From: Flavivirga algicola | GTDB taxonomy: Bacteria > Bacteroidota > Bacteroidia > Flavobacteriales > Flavobacteriaceae | Assembly (NCBI RefSeq): GCF_012910715.1 | Contig: NZ_JABBHF010000001.1 | Span: forward strand, 193,170 to 257,169 | Length of the DNA: 64,000 nucleotides | Direction of reading: 5' to 3' | Shown here: piece by piece, positions 1-9,815 of the stretch | Layout of the letters: each line of letters starts with the position of its first letter | Numbering within the stretch: position 1 is the stretch's first letter | The notes under the pieces: model-generated | Database searches by the model: none | What the model saw: only the letters and a program-made list of their open reading frames with translations | What the model was told of the DNA's origin: nothing | Translations under genes and position numbers: made by a program

Positions 1-691
1 TCATTGGTGTATTTTGTATAATAGTATTTCCCCTATCTGTATAATTTCCTGTTTCCTTATCAATTAACAAGTCTCGATTTTGATTTCCTATAAAGAAACC
101 CGGTGCTATAGCATTTACTCTGAGACCATCACCATATTTTAGCGCTAATTCAACAGATAACCATTTTGTAAAATTATCAATAGCCGCTTTTGAAGCAGAA
201 TACCCCACAACTCTTGTAATAGCTCTTTCGGCAGCCATAGAGGAAACATTTAAAATAACGCCTTTCTTATTTTTTGCCATTTCTTTTCCAAATACAATAG
301 ATGGTAAAATACTTCCAAATAGATTCAGGTCCACAACTTTTTTAAAATGTTCCATGTTCACATCAAAAACAGTTTGTGTTGGTCCAATTGTAGCCCCTGG
401 CATATTCCCTCCTGCTGCATTTATTAAAATATCTATCCGTCCATATTTTTCAACAATATCATCAGAAACCTTTTTCAAACTTTCTTCTTCTGTTACATTA
501 CAGAAAAAGCCATCCACCTGCTCGCTAATATTTTTAAATTTAGCTACTGCTTCTGCCAAAGGCGCTTCCTTGTAATGCAATAAAATTACAGTGGCACCTT
601 CCTTTAATAAATACTCGGCAATACCTCCACCCAATACTCCGCAACCTCCAGTTACGAGTACTACTCTGTCTTTTATGTTAAATAAATTCAT
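1..691 (-). CDS. SDR-family oxidoreductase, D-mannonate oxidoreductase-like (3' end cut by window)
   Basis: This gene begins at an ATG at 691 and runs off the left edge, leaving about 230 codons. The start reads MNLFNIKDRVVLVTGG, and the TGGCGVLG motif is the Rossmann NAD(P)-binding turn of short-chain dehydrogenases. Further along are NAAGG, a catalytic Ser in NVSSMAAE and the YSASK catalytic Tyr/Lys pair. The visible end (GNQNRDLL..DRGNTIIQNTPM) resembles the SDR D-mannonate oxidoreductases that act in hexuronate catabolism; this sub-family call is inference. The gene is divergent from a LacI regulator, and a palindrome lies in the shared promoter region. A generic sugar or alcohol SDR is the main alternative. 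Confidence 0.85.
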   Translation of the reverse strand, partial: MNLFNIKDRVVLVTGGCGVLGGGIAEYLLKEGATVILLHYKEAPLAEAVAKFKNISEQVDGFFCNVTEEESLKKVSDDIVEKYGRIDILINAAGGNMPGATIGPTQTVFDVNMEHFKKVVDLNLFGSILPSIVFGKEMAKNKKGVILNVSSMAAERAITRVVGYSASKAAIDNFTKWLSVELALKYGDGLRVNAIAPGFFIGNQNRDLLIDKETGNYTDRGNTIIQNTPM

Positions 692-758
692 ATTGTTAGT
701 TAGATTCTCCCTATATAATTAGCCTCTTTTTTTTAAGTACAATTATATTTTTATATTA

Positions 759-780
759 CGTGTGCGTACACGCAAATTTA
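759..780 (-). promoter_or_regulatory. Candidate operator and -7 box for the SDR gene
   Basis: The plus strand has CGTGT-GCGT-ACACG at 759-772, a 5-bp inverted repeat. Immediately beside it is CAAATTTA at 773-780, which on the minus strand reads TAAATTTG and fits the Bacteroidota -7 consensus TAnnTTTG. Transcription would start on or next to the palindrome and leave a leader of about 75 nt before the SDR start at 691. The layout is what a repressor site would look like, and the divergent LacI protein is the obvious candidate. No convincing -33 TTG was found at the usual spacing. Confidence 0.45.
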
Positions 781-931
781 AATGTTTTATTTGATTTCAT
801 TAAAAAAAACAAAGAAAATATTAAAGTAAAATAGCTTAGTATTTTATATTTTCGTTTATTGTTGCTTGTACTAACTTAGGGTAAGAAGCAAATTACTGTA
901 CTAAAAAGGGGCGTTTATCTAAAACCACGAA

Positions 932-1969
932 TTGAAAACAATTAAAGACATTGCTGCTTTAGCAAAAGTTTCTATTGGAACTGTAGATCGAGTGATTCAT
1001 AATAGGCCTGGTGTTTCTAAAAAGACAAAAGAGCGTATTGAAAAAATTATAAAAGAACATAACTTTCAAATTAATAAAACAGCCAGAGCACTTGCTTTAA
1101 ACAAGAAATACGATATTGCAGTTTTATTTCCTAGAATTGAATCTTCGTCCGATTTTTGGTTTCTCCCCAAAAAAGGTATTGAAAAGGCTTCTGAAGAAAT
1201 TGAAATTCATCGAACCTCGGTAAACTATTTTTACTATGATCCATTAGATTCTAATTCTTTTAAGAAAGCATTTGATAGGTTATTGGAAAATTCTTTTGAC
1301 GCCGCATTAATAGTCCCTATGTTTCTAAATGAAACCCAAGAAAGGCTTATACAACTGGATCAAAGACAGATTCCTTATATCTTTATAAATGTTGAAGTGC
1401 AAAATGCAAACAACATTTCTTATATAGGCGAACACTCTTTTGATAGCGGAACACTCGCTGCGAAACTTATGTCTTTACTTTTAAATGATGAAGGTGATAT
1501 TCTTATAGTAAAGGTTAGAAAGGATAGTAATCACCATTCTTCTATTGAAAACCGGGTTTCTGGCTTTAAATCTTATTTCAAGGCTCAAAATGCATCCATA
1601 AAAATGGATGAAATCATACTACCAAACTTTAAAGACCCAGCTTCTGTTGATCGTTTTATTTCCAAGCAACTAACCAATCACAAAATCAAAGGTTTATTTG
1701 TTCCCTCGAGTAAAGTGACCATTATTGCCAATTACATCGAAAAGCACAAATTAAAGCACCTAAAATTGATTGGCTACGATTTAAGTGAAGAAAATGCTAC
1801 TTTTATTGAAAATGAAACTATTGATTTTCTAATTGATCAGCATCCCTTTATACAAGGTTATGAAGGTACAAAAGCATTATTTAATTTTATTTTAAATGAT
1901 GTTGTTCCTGAAAAAAACAGTTATTTACCCATCAAATTACTTACAAAAGAAAACATTAAGTATTTATAG
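932..1969 (+). CDS. LacI-family transcriptional regulator
   Basis: This 345-residue protein starts with a LacI-type helix-turn-helix (KTIKDIAALAKVSIGTVDRV, then a hinge helix around NKTARALALN). A periplasmic-binding-protein-like effector domain follows, from about residue 60 to the end. The start is TTG at 932: an in-frame stop lies at 920-922, no ATG is available, and the protein beginning matches the family exactly. The effector domain is of the sugar-binding type; its ligand is not evident. The gene is divergent from the SDR gene and probably controls it and a sugar-acid or glycan pathway. It ends before a bidirectional terminator shared with the opposing sus operon. Confidence 0.9.
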   Translation: MKTIKDIAALAKVSIGTVDRVIHNRPGVSKKTKERIEKIIKEHNFQINKTARALALNKKYDIAVLFPRIESSSDFWFLPKKGIEKASEEIEIHRTSVNYFYYDPLDSNSFKKAFDRLLENSFDAALIVPMFLNETQERLIQLDQRQIPYIFINVEVQNANNISYIGEHSFDSGTLAAKLMSLLLNDEGDILIVKVRKDSNHHSSIENRVSGFKSYFKAQNASIKMDEIILPNFKDPASVDRFISKQLTNHKIKGLFVPSSKVTIIANYIEKHKLKHLKLIGYDLSEENATFIENETIDFLIDQHPFIQGYEGTKALFNFILNDVVPEKNSYLPIKLLTKENIKYL

Positions 1970-2080
1970 CTTCTATTAGTATCATAGTAGCTCTTTTATA
2001 TAAACCTATTATAGAACTTAACAGATTTTTTAAAATGGTTTACATGGCATTACAAACAAACGCCTATATTTCAAAAAAAA

Positions 2081-2108
2081 GAGCTGTCTATTGACAGCTC
2101 CTCTTTTT
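2081..2108. terminator. Bidirectional rho-independent terminator
   Basis: GAGCTGTC at 2081-2088, loop TATT and GACAGCTC at 2093-2100 form a perfect 8-bp stem. An A-run on the left (2073-2080) and a T-rich run on the right (to 2108) make it work in both directions. It separates the convergent lacI-type gene and the glycan-binding lipoprotein gene. Confidence 0.85.
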
Positions 2109-2128
2109 AATCATCCCCTCAATTATAA

Positions 2129-3790
2129 TCATCTTCCGTCATCTACAGCTCTAAGCTCTACCTGATCTATGAAGATTTTACCGTTACCTGTAATAGCTCC
2201 ATTTACAACTCTAACAAGGGCTCGTAAATCGCCCCCAGCAGCTATGTTTCTTGTACCGCTTATTTTCACCCATTCTCCCGTAGGAAGGACATCTGCTTGT
2301 GCCCCTGTATTAAACTCTGCAAAATCCAACAGGAAAAACGTCACAAAAGTATTAGGTGCAGCACTCTCTACATATACCCAAAAAGACTGCACATACTCCC
2401 CTGGTATAGAAGTGGTTGGAAGTGTGCCAAAACCATTATGAACAACATTTGCTCCAATACCAAAATTATTTGGGAAGCCACTAAGAAGCGCTCCCATAGA
2501 ATTAAATAACATACTTGTTGTACCATCAAAGCTCACTTCGGTACTAAATTCCAACTCTGGAGTATCTACTGGATTTGGAAAAAAGAAGCCTCCACTTGAC
2601 CAAGTACTTTGGTCTTCGAAATAGGCTGCAGTTCCTAGTAAGTTTTCTCCTGTTTGGAAAACCGTTGAATTTAAGAAGAGTGAAATTTCTTCTCCCGATT
2701 GACTCGTTAACAATGTTGAAATAAAAGACAAACTAACATTATCCATTAATATTGATGGTACCGCTGAAGATAATGTCAATACCAAATTATTAGGGTTGCC
2801 AGCATCAATTGCAATACTAGACACACTAATATTATCAAAAATATTTCTTGAAGGAGCATCTGTAATTTCATCAGTTTCTATCGAAATCTCAAAATCGGCT
2901 GCACTAATTACAGAAATGTCTCCTATAGGCTCCTCATAGCCTACAACAATCCTATTGCCATCTGCAGATAACTTAATAGCGTCTTTACCTGGTCCTCTAT
3001 TAGGTGTTAGACCTGATACAACTATAACCGATCTTTGTGCGACGCTGGTAGATTGTAAAGGGTAATTTCTTGTAAGGGTTAGCGTAATCTGCTCTCCATT
3101 AATATCTGTTGGAGTATCAAAAATTACATTGAAACTCTGATTTACATTAGAACTAACGACTGTGCTAACTGGCCCCGCAGGAGTTTCAATAAAACCAGCT
3201 CCAAAATCCCACTCTAAAACAACTTGTCCTTCTCCATTTAAATCGGTAGAAGCCAATCCCATTTCCGCAGCACTTAATGCTTGAATAGTGGTTGGTACAT
3301 TTATGGTCGCTACACTTGGCGCTATGATACCTGCAGTGACTTGCTCCCGTACCTGAATTTGAGTTTCGTACCTATTAATATCTCCATTGGTAAGCGTTTC
3401 TGTTAATACAATTGGAATACCAGTTTGTTCTCCAAGATTCGTTGTATTATTAGCTCTGCTAAAACTTGTGGTAACTGGCCCCATATCGACTATGTCTTCA
3501 AAATCTAATGAAGATACCGAAAGAAGCTGAGGAATACTCCAAATTCTTTCTGCAACATTCTCATCGGGTGTACTTGATGATAATGTCACTGTATTCCCTA
3601 CAAATGTTGAATATGCAGATGCCAAACCTGAATTATCATTTGGATTGACACTTTGTTCATCTTGAAGCTCAACAACGATTGCTGAAATTTGATCTGCTGG
3701 TGTCAAACTCCTATCTAATGTCTCGTCACAACCAAGCATAAGTACAGCCAGTGCAACTAAACTTTTTATATAAATTAAACTTTTTTTCAT
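2129..3790 (-). CDS. Surface glycan-binding lipoprotein (SusE/SusF-position, third gene of sus operon)
   Basis: This 553-residue lipoprotein has a short signal peptide ending in a lipobox with Cys21 (LMLGCDE). It sits 12 bp downstream of susD, the position where surface glycan-binding proteins occur. The middle part contains an immunoglobulin/PKD-like segment (around VLEWDFGAGF) and a possible Ig-like domain (around GPGKDAIKLS). The C-terminal ~170 residues, with FWVYVESAAPNTFVTFFLLDF and a final GKIFIDQVELR strand, look like a jelly-roll carbohydrate-binding module. No catalytic signature is seen. It most likely helps capture the glycan at the cell surface for the adjacent SusCD transporter; the ligand is unknown. 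Confidence 0.7.
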   Translation of the reverse strand: MKKSLIYIKSLVALAVLMLGCDETLDRSLTPADQISAIVVELQDEQSVNPNDNSGLASAYSTFVGNTVTLSSSTPDENVAERIWSIPQLLSVSSLDFEDIVDMGPVTTSFSRANNTTNLGEQTGIPIVLTETLTNGDINRYETQIQVREQVTAGIIAPSVATINVPTTIQALSAAEMGLASTDLNGEGQVVLEWDFGAGFIETPAGPVSTVVSSNVNQSFNVIFDTPTDINGEQITLTLTRNYPLQSTSVAQRSVIVVSGLTPNRGPGKDAIKLSADGNRIVVGYEEPIGDISVISAADFEISIETDEITDAPSRNIFDNISVSSIAIDAGNPNNLVLTLSSAVPSILMDNVSLSFISTLLTSQSGEEISLFLNSTVFQTGENLLGTAAYFEDQSTWSSGGFFFPNPVDTPELEFSTEVSFDGTTSMLFNSMGALLSGFPNNFGIGANVVHNGFGTLPTTSIPGEYVQSFWVYVESAAPNTFVTFFLLDFAEFNTGAQADVLPTGEWVKISGTRNIAAGGDLRALVRVVNGAITGNGKIFIDQVELRAVDDGR

Positions 3791-3802
3791 AATAACATGT
3801 TT

Positions 3803-5728
3803 TTATTCGAAACAGCCAGCAGGAGAGCTTCCGTATTGGCAATTCTGTTGTAAATTAGGATTCAATATGATTTCTTCTTGCGGTATCGGCCAATGCGTAT
3901 GCTTTGCCAAATCAAATGCCTGTTTTATCGGAATTTGATTTCCTGTACCTGCATTCATAGAATTTACATGTAAGGCATCGATCATATCATCCAACCTCCC
4001 TGTTCTAATTAAATCATCCTTACGTTTGCCTTCAAAACATAATTCTTTATTTCGCTCTAATACTATGGCATCCAACATTTCATCTTGAGATAAACCATCT
4101 GGCAATAAATAGTTATCTGGGTCGGTACTCTCCAAGTTGTTATTTATAGCCGCATTAAGAATGCTTGCTGGTGTACCAGGCGCTGTTTGCGTTGGTATAA
4201 CGTAATTTACTGGAACCTGAGGACTGGCATTTGGATCAACGAATTCTGGGATACTAGTAAGAATTTGCGGTTTAATAGATCTTGCTATAACCATATTTAC
4301 ATAATCCTTTGCATCATCCGTTCTTCCTAAAGCATTTAGTGCTTCTGCTTCCATAAGCAATACATCTGCATAACGCAAATATGGAAAATCTATCGTGCCA
4401 TCACCTGGGCTGTTCGGATTTGGTATAGGCTTAATATATTTGTATGGACTCCATCTTGTCCAATTAAGATTTAGGTTAAACCTGTTCAATTCTGTATCTT
4501 CTCTATCACCTCTAAGTATCAAAGCCAAATCTGCAGGATTAAATCGTGCGATATTATGAGACCAACGTTCGTCACCAACAAAATGATCAGCACCTAATAA
4601 TAACACCTCATTTCTAAAATTTTGGTTACCAACATTAATAAAATCTGGGTTTCCAGCAGGCAAAAGATTCGTAGGCGATATGGTCGACCCGTCTCCGTCT
4701 GGATCTACGATACCGTCTGGTCGCAAAAATTCCAATACAAAATCTATATTTGCTCTATAAGCTGCAAAAGAACCTCCATCTCTAATGTTTCCTTCGCCTA
4801 AGAAATCTCCAAAATCACCACCAACCTGGTTATTAGGACCATCGTAGCCAACAGAGAATATAACTTCATTATTTCCTTCGTTTGAAAAGATATCTGAATA
4901 ATTTGGTTCTAAAGTAAAAGCACCAGATGTAATAACTTCACGCAACTCTCTTTCAGCCTGGGTAAAACGTTCAGTAACACTTACAGGGTTTCCACTGGCA
5001 TCAACACCTCCTTCTACACCACCAAATTCCTTTGTGGTTGTCATTTGTAAGTATACTTTACCTAAAAGTGCCTGAGCCGCTTCTCTTGATGCGACATCTG
5101 GATTTGAGCCCACTCTTGATGGCCCATTCGCTTTGGCAAATTCAAGGTCTTCAATAATTTGTAAATAAACTTCATCAGCAGGCGAATTTGGTAAACTCGC
5201 ATCTTGCCTAACAACATCTAACGTAATACCTTCATCAACAGCCAATGGTACATTTCCCCATATTTTAACTAAATCGAAATAAAAGAGCGCTCTTAAAAAT
5301 CTAGCTTCTGCTATTACTGGGTTTCTTTCTGCTTCAGTTGAAGAGCCTTCAAAAGTTCTTATCTGCCCTAAAAAAGTATTGATCTGCTTTATTGCAATGT
5401 AATATTCTGTCCAAGTCTGGCCTATAAGCAAGGAGCCTGAGCTATATGTGTAAGCATATAAAGGGTTATATTCAACTGGGAAAAGCGTTCCACTATGTGT
5501 ATCTATCCCAACATCACTCCAAGTTCCTAAAATACCTCCTTGTCTGTAAACCGCATTGGAACGTAATGTCGCATAAATACTTGACAAACGGCCTTGAACC
5601 AGCTCTTCAAAACTATTAAAAGAAGCTGTGGTCGTATTATTTTCAGTAGTTTCCCTTTCACAATTCGTAATGATAAAACTTAAACCAAGTAGCATCAAAA
5701 ATAATAAAGGTCTATTTAATATTTTCAT
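3803..5728 (-). CDS. SusD/RagB-family glycan-binding lipoprotein
   Basis: This 641-residue SusD homologue forms the lid of the outer-membrane SusCD importer. It has a signal peptide and lipobox at Cys23 (ITNCERE), the family helix FLRALFYFDLVKIWGNVPL in the N-terminal TPR-like part, the FPYLRYADVLLMEAEALNALGR segment, and the C-terminal IVLERNKELCFEGKRKDDLIRTGRL block. It lies 10 bp downstream of susC and 12 bp upstream of the glycan-binding lipoprotein gene, so the three are one operon. At 641 residues it is on the long side for the family, with inserts around residues 300-400. Confidence 0.95.
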   Translation of the reverse strand: MKILNRPLLFLMLLGLSFIITNCERETTENNTTTASFNSFEELVQGRLSSIYATLRSNAVYRQGGILGTWSDVGIDTHSGTLFPVEYNPLYAYTYSSGSLLIGQTWTEYYIAIKQINTFLGQIRTFEGSSTEAERNPVIAEARFLRALFYFDLVKIWGNVPLAVDEGITLDVVRQDASLPNSPADEVYLQIIEDLEFAKANGPSRVGSNPDVASREAAQALLGKVYLQMTTTKEFGGVEGGVDASGNPVSVTERFTQAERELREVITSGAFTLEPNYSDIFSNEGNNEVIFSVGYDGPNNQVGGDFGDFLGEGNIRDGGSFAAYRANIDFVLEFLRPDGIVDPDGDGSTISPTNLLPAGNPDFINVGNQNFRNEVLLLGADHFVGDERWSHNIARFNPADLALILRGDREDTELNRFNLNLNWTRWSPYKYIKPIPNPNSPGDGTIDFPYLRYADVLLMEAEALNALGRTDDAKDYVNMVIARSIKPQILTSIPEFVDPNASPQVPVNYVIPTQTAPGTPASILNAAINNNLESTDPDNYLLPDGLSQDEMLDAIVLERNKELCFEGKRKDDLIRTGRLDDMIDALHVNSMNAGTGNQIPIKQAFDLAKHTHWPIPQEEIILNPNLQQNCQYGSSPAGCFE

Positions 5729-5738
5729 AATTTTTTTT

Positions 5739-8700
5739 TTAAAAAGTTGCTTTTACTCCAAATCTAACTGTGATTGCCTTTGGGTAGGCATCAAAATCGA
5801 CTGCGGGAGTCAATGCTGAATTCGCCCCTCCAGCCACACTAACTTCTGGATCATACCCTGAATAGTTTGTCCAAACATAAACATTGTCTGCAGCCCCATA
5901 CATACGTAATTGAGCCAAACCTAATCTTTTGGTTACATCTGATGGAAAATTATAACCAACACTTATGTTTTGTAATCGTAGAAATGAACCATCTTCAATA
6001 AAATCAGAAACGTTGGCAAAACCAGTTTCTAAAACACGTCCATAAAGACTATGAACACGGGTATCTTGATTGTTTGGTGACCAACGATCTCTCGCCACAC
6101 CATATTTATTGGCGAAGTTGGTAACATTAAATCCTGGGAAGTTATTTTTATTGTATACATCTCCACCATATCTCCAGTTTAAAGAAACAGATAAATCCCA
6201 AGCCTTATATTTAAAAGTATTGGTCATACCTCCAAAATGATCTGGATTAGGGTCACCAATAATTGTCAAATCGCCTGTATCTACGACACCATCACCATTC
6301 AAATCAGCCAGTTTTTGCTGCCCTGGTCTGTTTCCACCTGCACCTGTACTTGGTACACCATCTTTTAACGTAAAGACACTAGCATTACTATCTCCTCCAG
6401 AAGCTCTTAATCTGCCAGTATTCGGATTAACTCTATATAATTCAACGGCTTCTGCATTAGTAAGCCCATCAAATTCCTCAAAATCAGAAAATTGATATAC
6501 GCCATCACTAACAAAACCATAAATTGATCCTATAGGAGCTCCTTCTCTTACAATAAAATCATTAGAAACACTAGAACCAGCAGATGCAGTAACAGTAAAC
6601 TCTTCCTGAACACCTCCTAAAGAAACAACCTCATTTTCCACAAAACTAATGTTAAAATTAGTAGTCCAAGTAAAGTCCCCTTTGTTTATATTAACACTTC
6701 TAAATGAAAGTTCGACCCCTTTATTTTCAACCTGTCCAGTGTTCTCTAAGACAAATGGAAAACCTGCCTGACTGGCTATTGGTCGTTCTAATAATAAATC
6801 GTCGGTAACTTTATTAAACCAATCTGCCGCTATGTTTATTCTATTTTTAAAAAGTCCTATTTCTGTACCAACATCATATTGAGTGGTCGTCTCCCATGTT
6901 AAATCTGGGTTGGATACTCTAGACAAAAAGAAACCATTATTTCTAGAACCATTTCTAACTGTAGCTGCATTTAAGGTATTACCTGCATTTCTAAAATCAA
7001 TAAATCTTGTACTATTAAATGCTAGTTGCGACTGAAAAACCCCTATTTTATCGTTTCCAGTTTGTCCAACACTTGCTTTGAACCTAAGATTGCTCAAAAA
7101 ATCAGAATCTTTAAGGAATGCTTCTTCACTTGCATTCCAGGTAACACCTACCGAAGGGAAAAAGCCCCATTGTGTAGAACCAGGGAAAAATCTAGAAGAT
7201 TTATCTGTTCTGGCAGTTACATTCAAAACATATCTGCCATCATATGAATAATTGATACGCCCAAAAATACCTAAAAGACCATTTTCTTGTCTTCCCGAAT
7301 CTATATCTATATTCGTTCCAGAACCGATATCATCAAGATTTACCAAATCACTTTGGAATTCTGTAGCACGGGTTACTTGTGTTCTAGTTTCATTAGACAA
7401 TAAACTAGTCCCTAATACCACATTGAATTTATGCTTTTCTGCGAGTAATTTATCAAATGTTAATGTGTTATTGGTTTGAAACCTAGATGTACTAAAAGAA
7501 CTCAACGTTGCAATACCTCGTTGTATTCGACCAAAACCAAATGTACTTGGTAAATACACTTGTCCAGTATTAGTATAAGAGTTAAATGATACGGAACTTC
7601 TAAATTTCAGGTCATCAGTTAGCTTATATTCGAGATAAGCAGAAATAAATCCAAAAAGCTCACTACTTTTACTTACTGTCTCATTAACCTGAGTCACAGG
7701 GTTTATAATAAATCTACCATTAATCTCAGTTACAAAGCCCGTTTCATCTCTTACAATATTGTTTCCAGCAAGACCGTTTCTTCCCGAATCAATACGACCT
7801 TGTACGGGCGGTGCTAAAGCCAAATTGGTAATGACACCAAAACCACCTCTACCTCCAGCATCTGGAGCCGCTGATATAATACCAGAACGATCACTTCTAC
7901 CTCCACTTGCTTGAACACCTACTTGTAGACGCGAAGAAACATTTCCTCCTACATTTATAGATGCCTGGACTCTTTCATAATCTGTATTTGTTACAATACC
8001 TTCTTGGTTCGTATAACTCATATTCCCACTAAACCAAGAATTATCGTTACCCGACCTTAGCCCTAAACTATATTTATTAATAATGGCCGACCTAAAAATC
8101 TCATCTCTAAAATCTCTAATAGGAAAACGAGGGTTGCCATCTGGCGTGATATCATTTAAAGGCAAATTGTTACCGTTATTATCTCTAAAAGCCAACTGCG
8201 AAAAACGCGTAGTGGTTTGTGTAGGATCCCAAGGAAAAGCATCTCTCATGAAATCAACATATTCTTGAGGTCCTAAGATGTCTATCTGATTAGAAATTGT
8301 CTGAACGCCTGTAGAGACATCTAAATCCAACGTTAATTTCCCCTCTTTTCCTCTACCACTTTTGGTTTTAATAATGACTACACCATTAGCACCACGAGAA
8401 CCGTAAATAGATGTGGCATTCGCATCTTTTAAAATGTCAATAGATTCGATATTATTAGGGTCTATTAAAGATAATGGGCTGGATGAAGCAACCGATCCTG
8501 TTTCTGTTGCTCCACTAGTACCAACAGCATCTCCATCTATTTCAACACCATCTATAACATATAAAGGCGCACTACTTGCATTAATAGAAGTAGCTCCCCT
8601 AATTTGAATTGAAGCTGCATCACCAGGTCCGCCCTGAGTGCTTGTAATTAATACACCTGCTGCTTTACCCTGCAATGCCTCCTCAAAGGAAACAGCCTGT

Positions 8701-9119
8701 ATTTTATTAATATCATCCGACTTTAAAGAAACCTGAGATCCTGTAAGCTCTTTTTTCTCTAAAGTACCGTAACCAACAACTACGACTTCATCTAATTCTT
8801 CTGTATCTTCTTGTAATGTAATCGACAATACTTCAGATGTAGAAGCTATCGTTTTTTTAACCGTCTTGAAACCTATATAGGACAAAACCAAAACATCTCC
8901 TGTAGATGCTCTAATATTAAAATTCCCATCAAAGTTAGTTGTTGCGCCAGTTGTGGTTCCCTCTATAAGTACAGTCACACCAGGCAATGGTACCCCCAAG
9001 TTGTCCTTGACTATACCTCTAACATTGCTACTTTGTGCATGTGTTTTTGACAAACAAAGGCTCAGAAAAATTAACGAGAGCGTTAATATTTTCCACCAAG
9101 AGTTTTTCATTTTTTTCAT
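5739..9119 (-). CDS. SusC/RagA-family TonB-dependent outer-membrane transporter
   Basis: This 1126-residue receptor has a signal peptide ending near THAQ, a carboxypeptidase-regulatory-like beta-sandwich at about residues 30-115 (VRGIVKDNLGVPLPGVTVLI), the TonB-box-type sequence DEVVVVGYG, a plug domain with the LYVIDGVEI motif, and a 22-strand barrel ending in an aromatic residue (VRFGVKATF). It is the first gene of a susC-susD-binding-protein operon. ATG at 9110 is an equally possible start, three codons inside. Energy comes from TonB-ExbBD; the substrate is probably an oligosaccharide. Regulation may involve one or both upstream AraC genes, but this is inference. Confidence 0.95.
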   Translation of the reverse strand: MKKMKNSWWKILTLSLIFLSLCLSKTHAQSSNVRGIVKDNLGVPLPGVTVLIEGTTTGATTNFDGNFNIRASTGDVLVLSYIGFKTVKKTIASTSEVLSITLQEDTEELDEVVVVGYGTLEKKELTGSQVSLKSDDINKIQAVSFEEALQGKAAGVLITSTQGGPGDAASIQIRGATSINASSAPLYVIDGVEIDGDAVGTSGATETGSVASSSPLSLIDPNNIESIDILKDANATSIYGSRGANGVVIIKTKSGRGKEGKLTLDLDVSTGVQTISNQIDILGPQEYVDFMRDAFPWDPTQTTTRFSQLAFRDNNGNNLPLNDITPDGNPRFPIRDFRDEIFRSAIINKYSLGLRSGNDNSWFSGNMSYTNQEGIVTNTDYERVQASINVGGNVSSRLQVGVQASGGRSDRSGIISAAPDAGGRGGFGVITNLALAPPVQGRIDSGRNGLAGNNIVRDETGFVTEINGRFIINPVTQVNETVSKSSELFGFISAYLEYKLTDDLKFRSSVSFNSYTNTGQVYLPSTFGFGRIQRGIATLSSFSTSRFQTNNTLTFDKLLAEKHKFNVVLGTSLLSNETRTQVTRATEFQSDLVNLDDIGSGTNIDIDSGRQENGLLGIFGRINYSYDGRYVLNVTARTDKSSRFFPGSTQWGFFPSVGVTWNASEEAFLKDSDFLSNLRFKASVGQTGNDKIGVFQSQLAFNSTRFIDFRNAGNTLNAATVRNGSRNNGFFLSRVSNPDLTWETTTQYDVGTEIGLFKNRINIAADWFNKVTDDLLLERPIASQAGFPFVLENTGQVENKGVELSFRSVNINKGDFTWTTNFNISFVENEVVSLGGVQEEFTVTASAGSSVSNDFIVREGAPIGSIYGFVSDGVYQFSDFEEFDGLTNAEAVELYRVNPNTGRLRASGGDSNASVFTLKDGVPSTGAGGNRPGQQKLADLNGDGVVDTGDLTIIGDPNPDHFGGMTNTFKYKAWDLSVSLNWRYGGDVYNKNNFPGFNVTNFANKYGVARDRWSPNNQDTRVHSLYGRVLETGFANVSDFIEDGSFLRLQNISVGYNFPSDVTKRLGLAQLRMYGAADNVYVWTNYSGYDPEVSVAGGANSALTPAVDFDAYPKAITVRFGVKATF

Positions 9120-9815
9120 AAAAAAGTTAGTTTTAAATTATTTAAAGTTTAGTTTGAAATATCAATATCACAAAATATGTAACACTATTTTGAGAATTAG
9201 ATATCACAACAGAGTAAAATTAGAAGATTTGATGTTTACAGTCCTTAAATATAACTTGACAAAAACTTTACTTTCTACTAGATTAACTTTTCGAATAGCA
9301 CTCATAGATTGAATATTTAAGAATTGGAACTTGATTTACTTGACTAAAAATTGATTTGCTTCATATCAACAGTATTTTCACTATTTACCATTTTTAACTT
9401 TGACTTGATATTCATGTTAAAAATTTTCATAATGTTTGTAGTTTTCTTTTAGCATCAAAATAGATACTATCACGACTAAATATCAACCAAGCTAATACAC
9501 ACAACTATATCATTTTGAAGGTGACGTTTTACATTTGGTCCCTTGTTAAATGCCTGAAATCTTAATATTTTTTAGCTCACCTCATTTTTTATGCTGCAAA
9601 ACTCTATAAAAATAATATTTTTCCTTAATATAAAGTAAACCTAGTCGTACATTATTTATAATTTAGGTTGATTTTAAATTAAAATTGTAAGACAAAGTGT
9701 TATTACAACAACACCGTTAGTAGTAGAATTAGTTAACTTATTCCTAGATATTTTTAGATAAGTAAATATTTGCTGCTGTTATAATTAATAATTTCAAAAA
9801 ATTAAAAAGAAACAT
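9120..9815. other. Long intergenic region upstream of susC (promoter region)
   Basis: This AT-rich stretch of 696 bp has no convincing reading frame. It separates the first susC start from the end of the tandem AraC genes and should hold the sus promoter. One perfect 9-bp inverted repeat is visible (ATTTTTAAC at 9390-9398 and GTTAAAAAT at 9416-9424). It has no T-tract, so it is more likely an operator or chance than a terminator. No exact TAnnTTTG box was found close to the susC start. Confidence 0.5.

Noticed and set aside
771-780. Shared 11-mer (ACGCAAATTTA) between the SDR promoter and the GH2 promoter as a common operator
   Set aside because: It is largely explained by the -7 box sequence TAAATTTG, which is expected at many promoters.
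9390-9424. Inverted repeat ATTTTTAAC/GTTAAAAAT as a terminator of the AraC genes
   Set aside because: It lies 400 bp beyond the gene end and lacks a U-tract on the minus strand.
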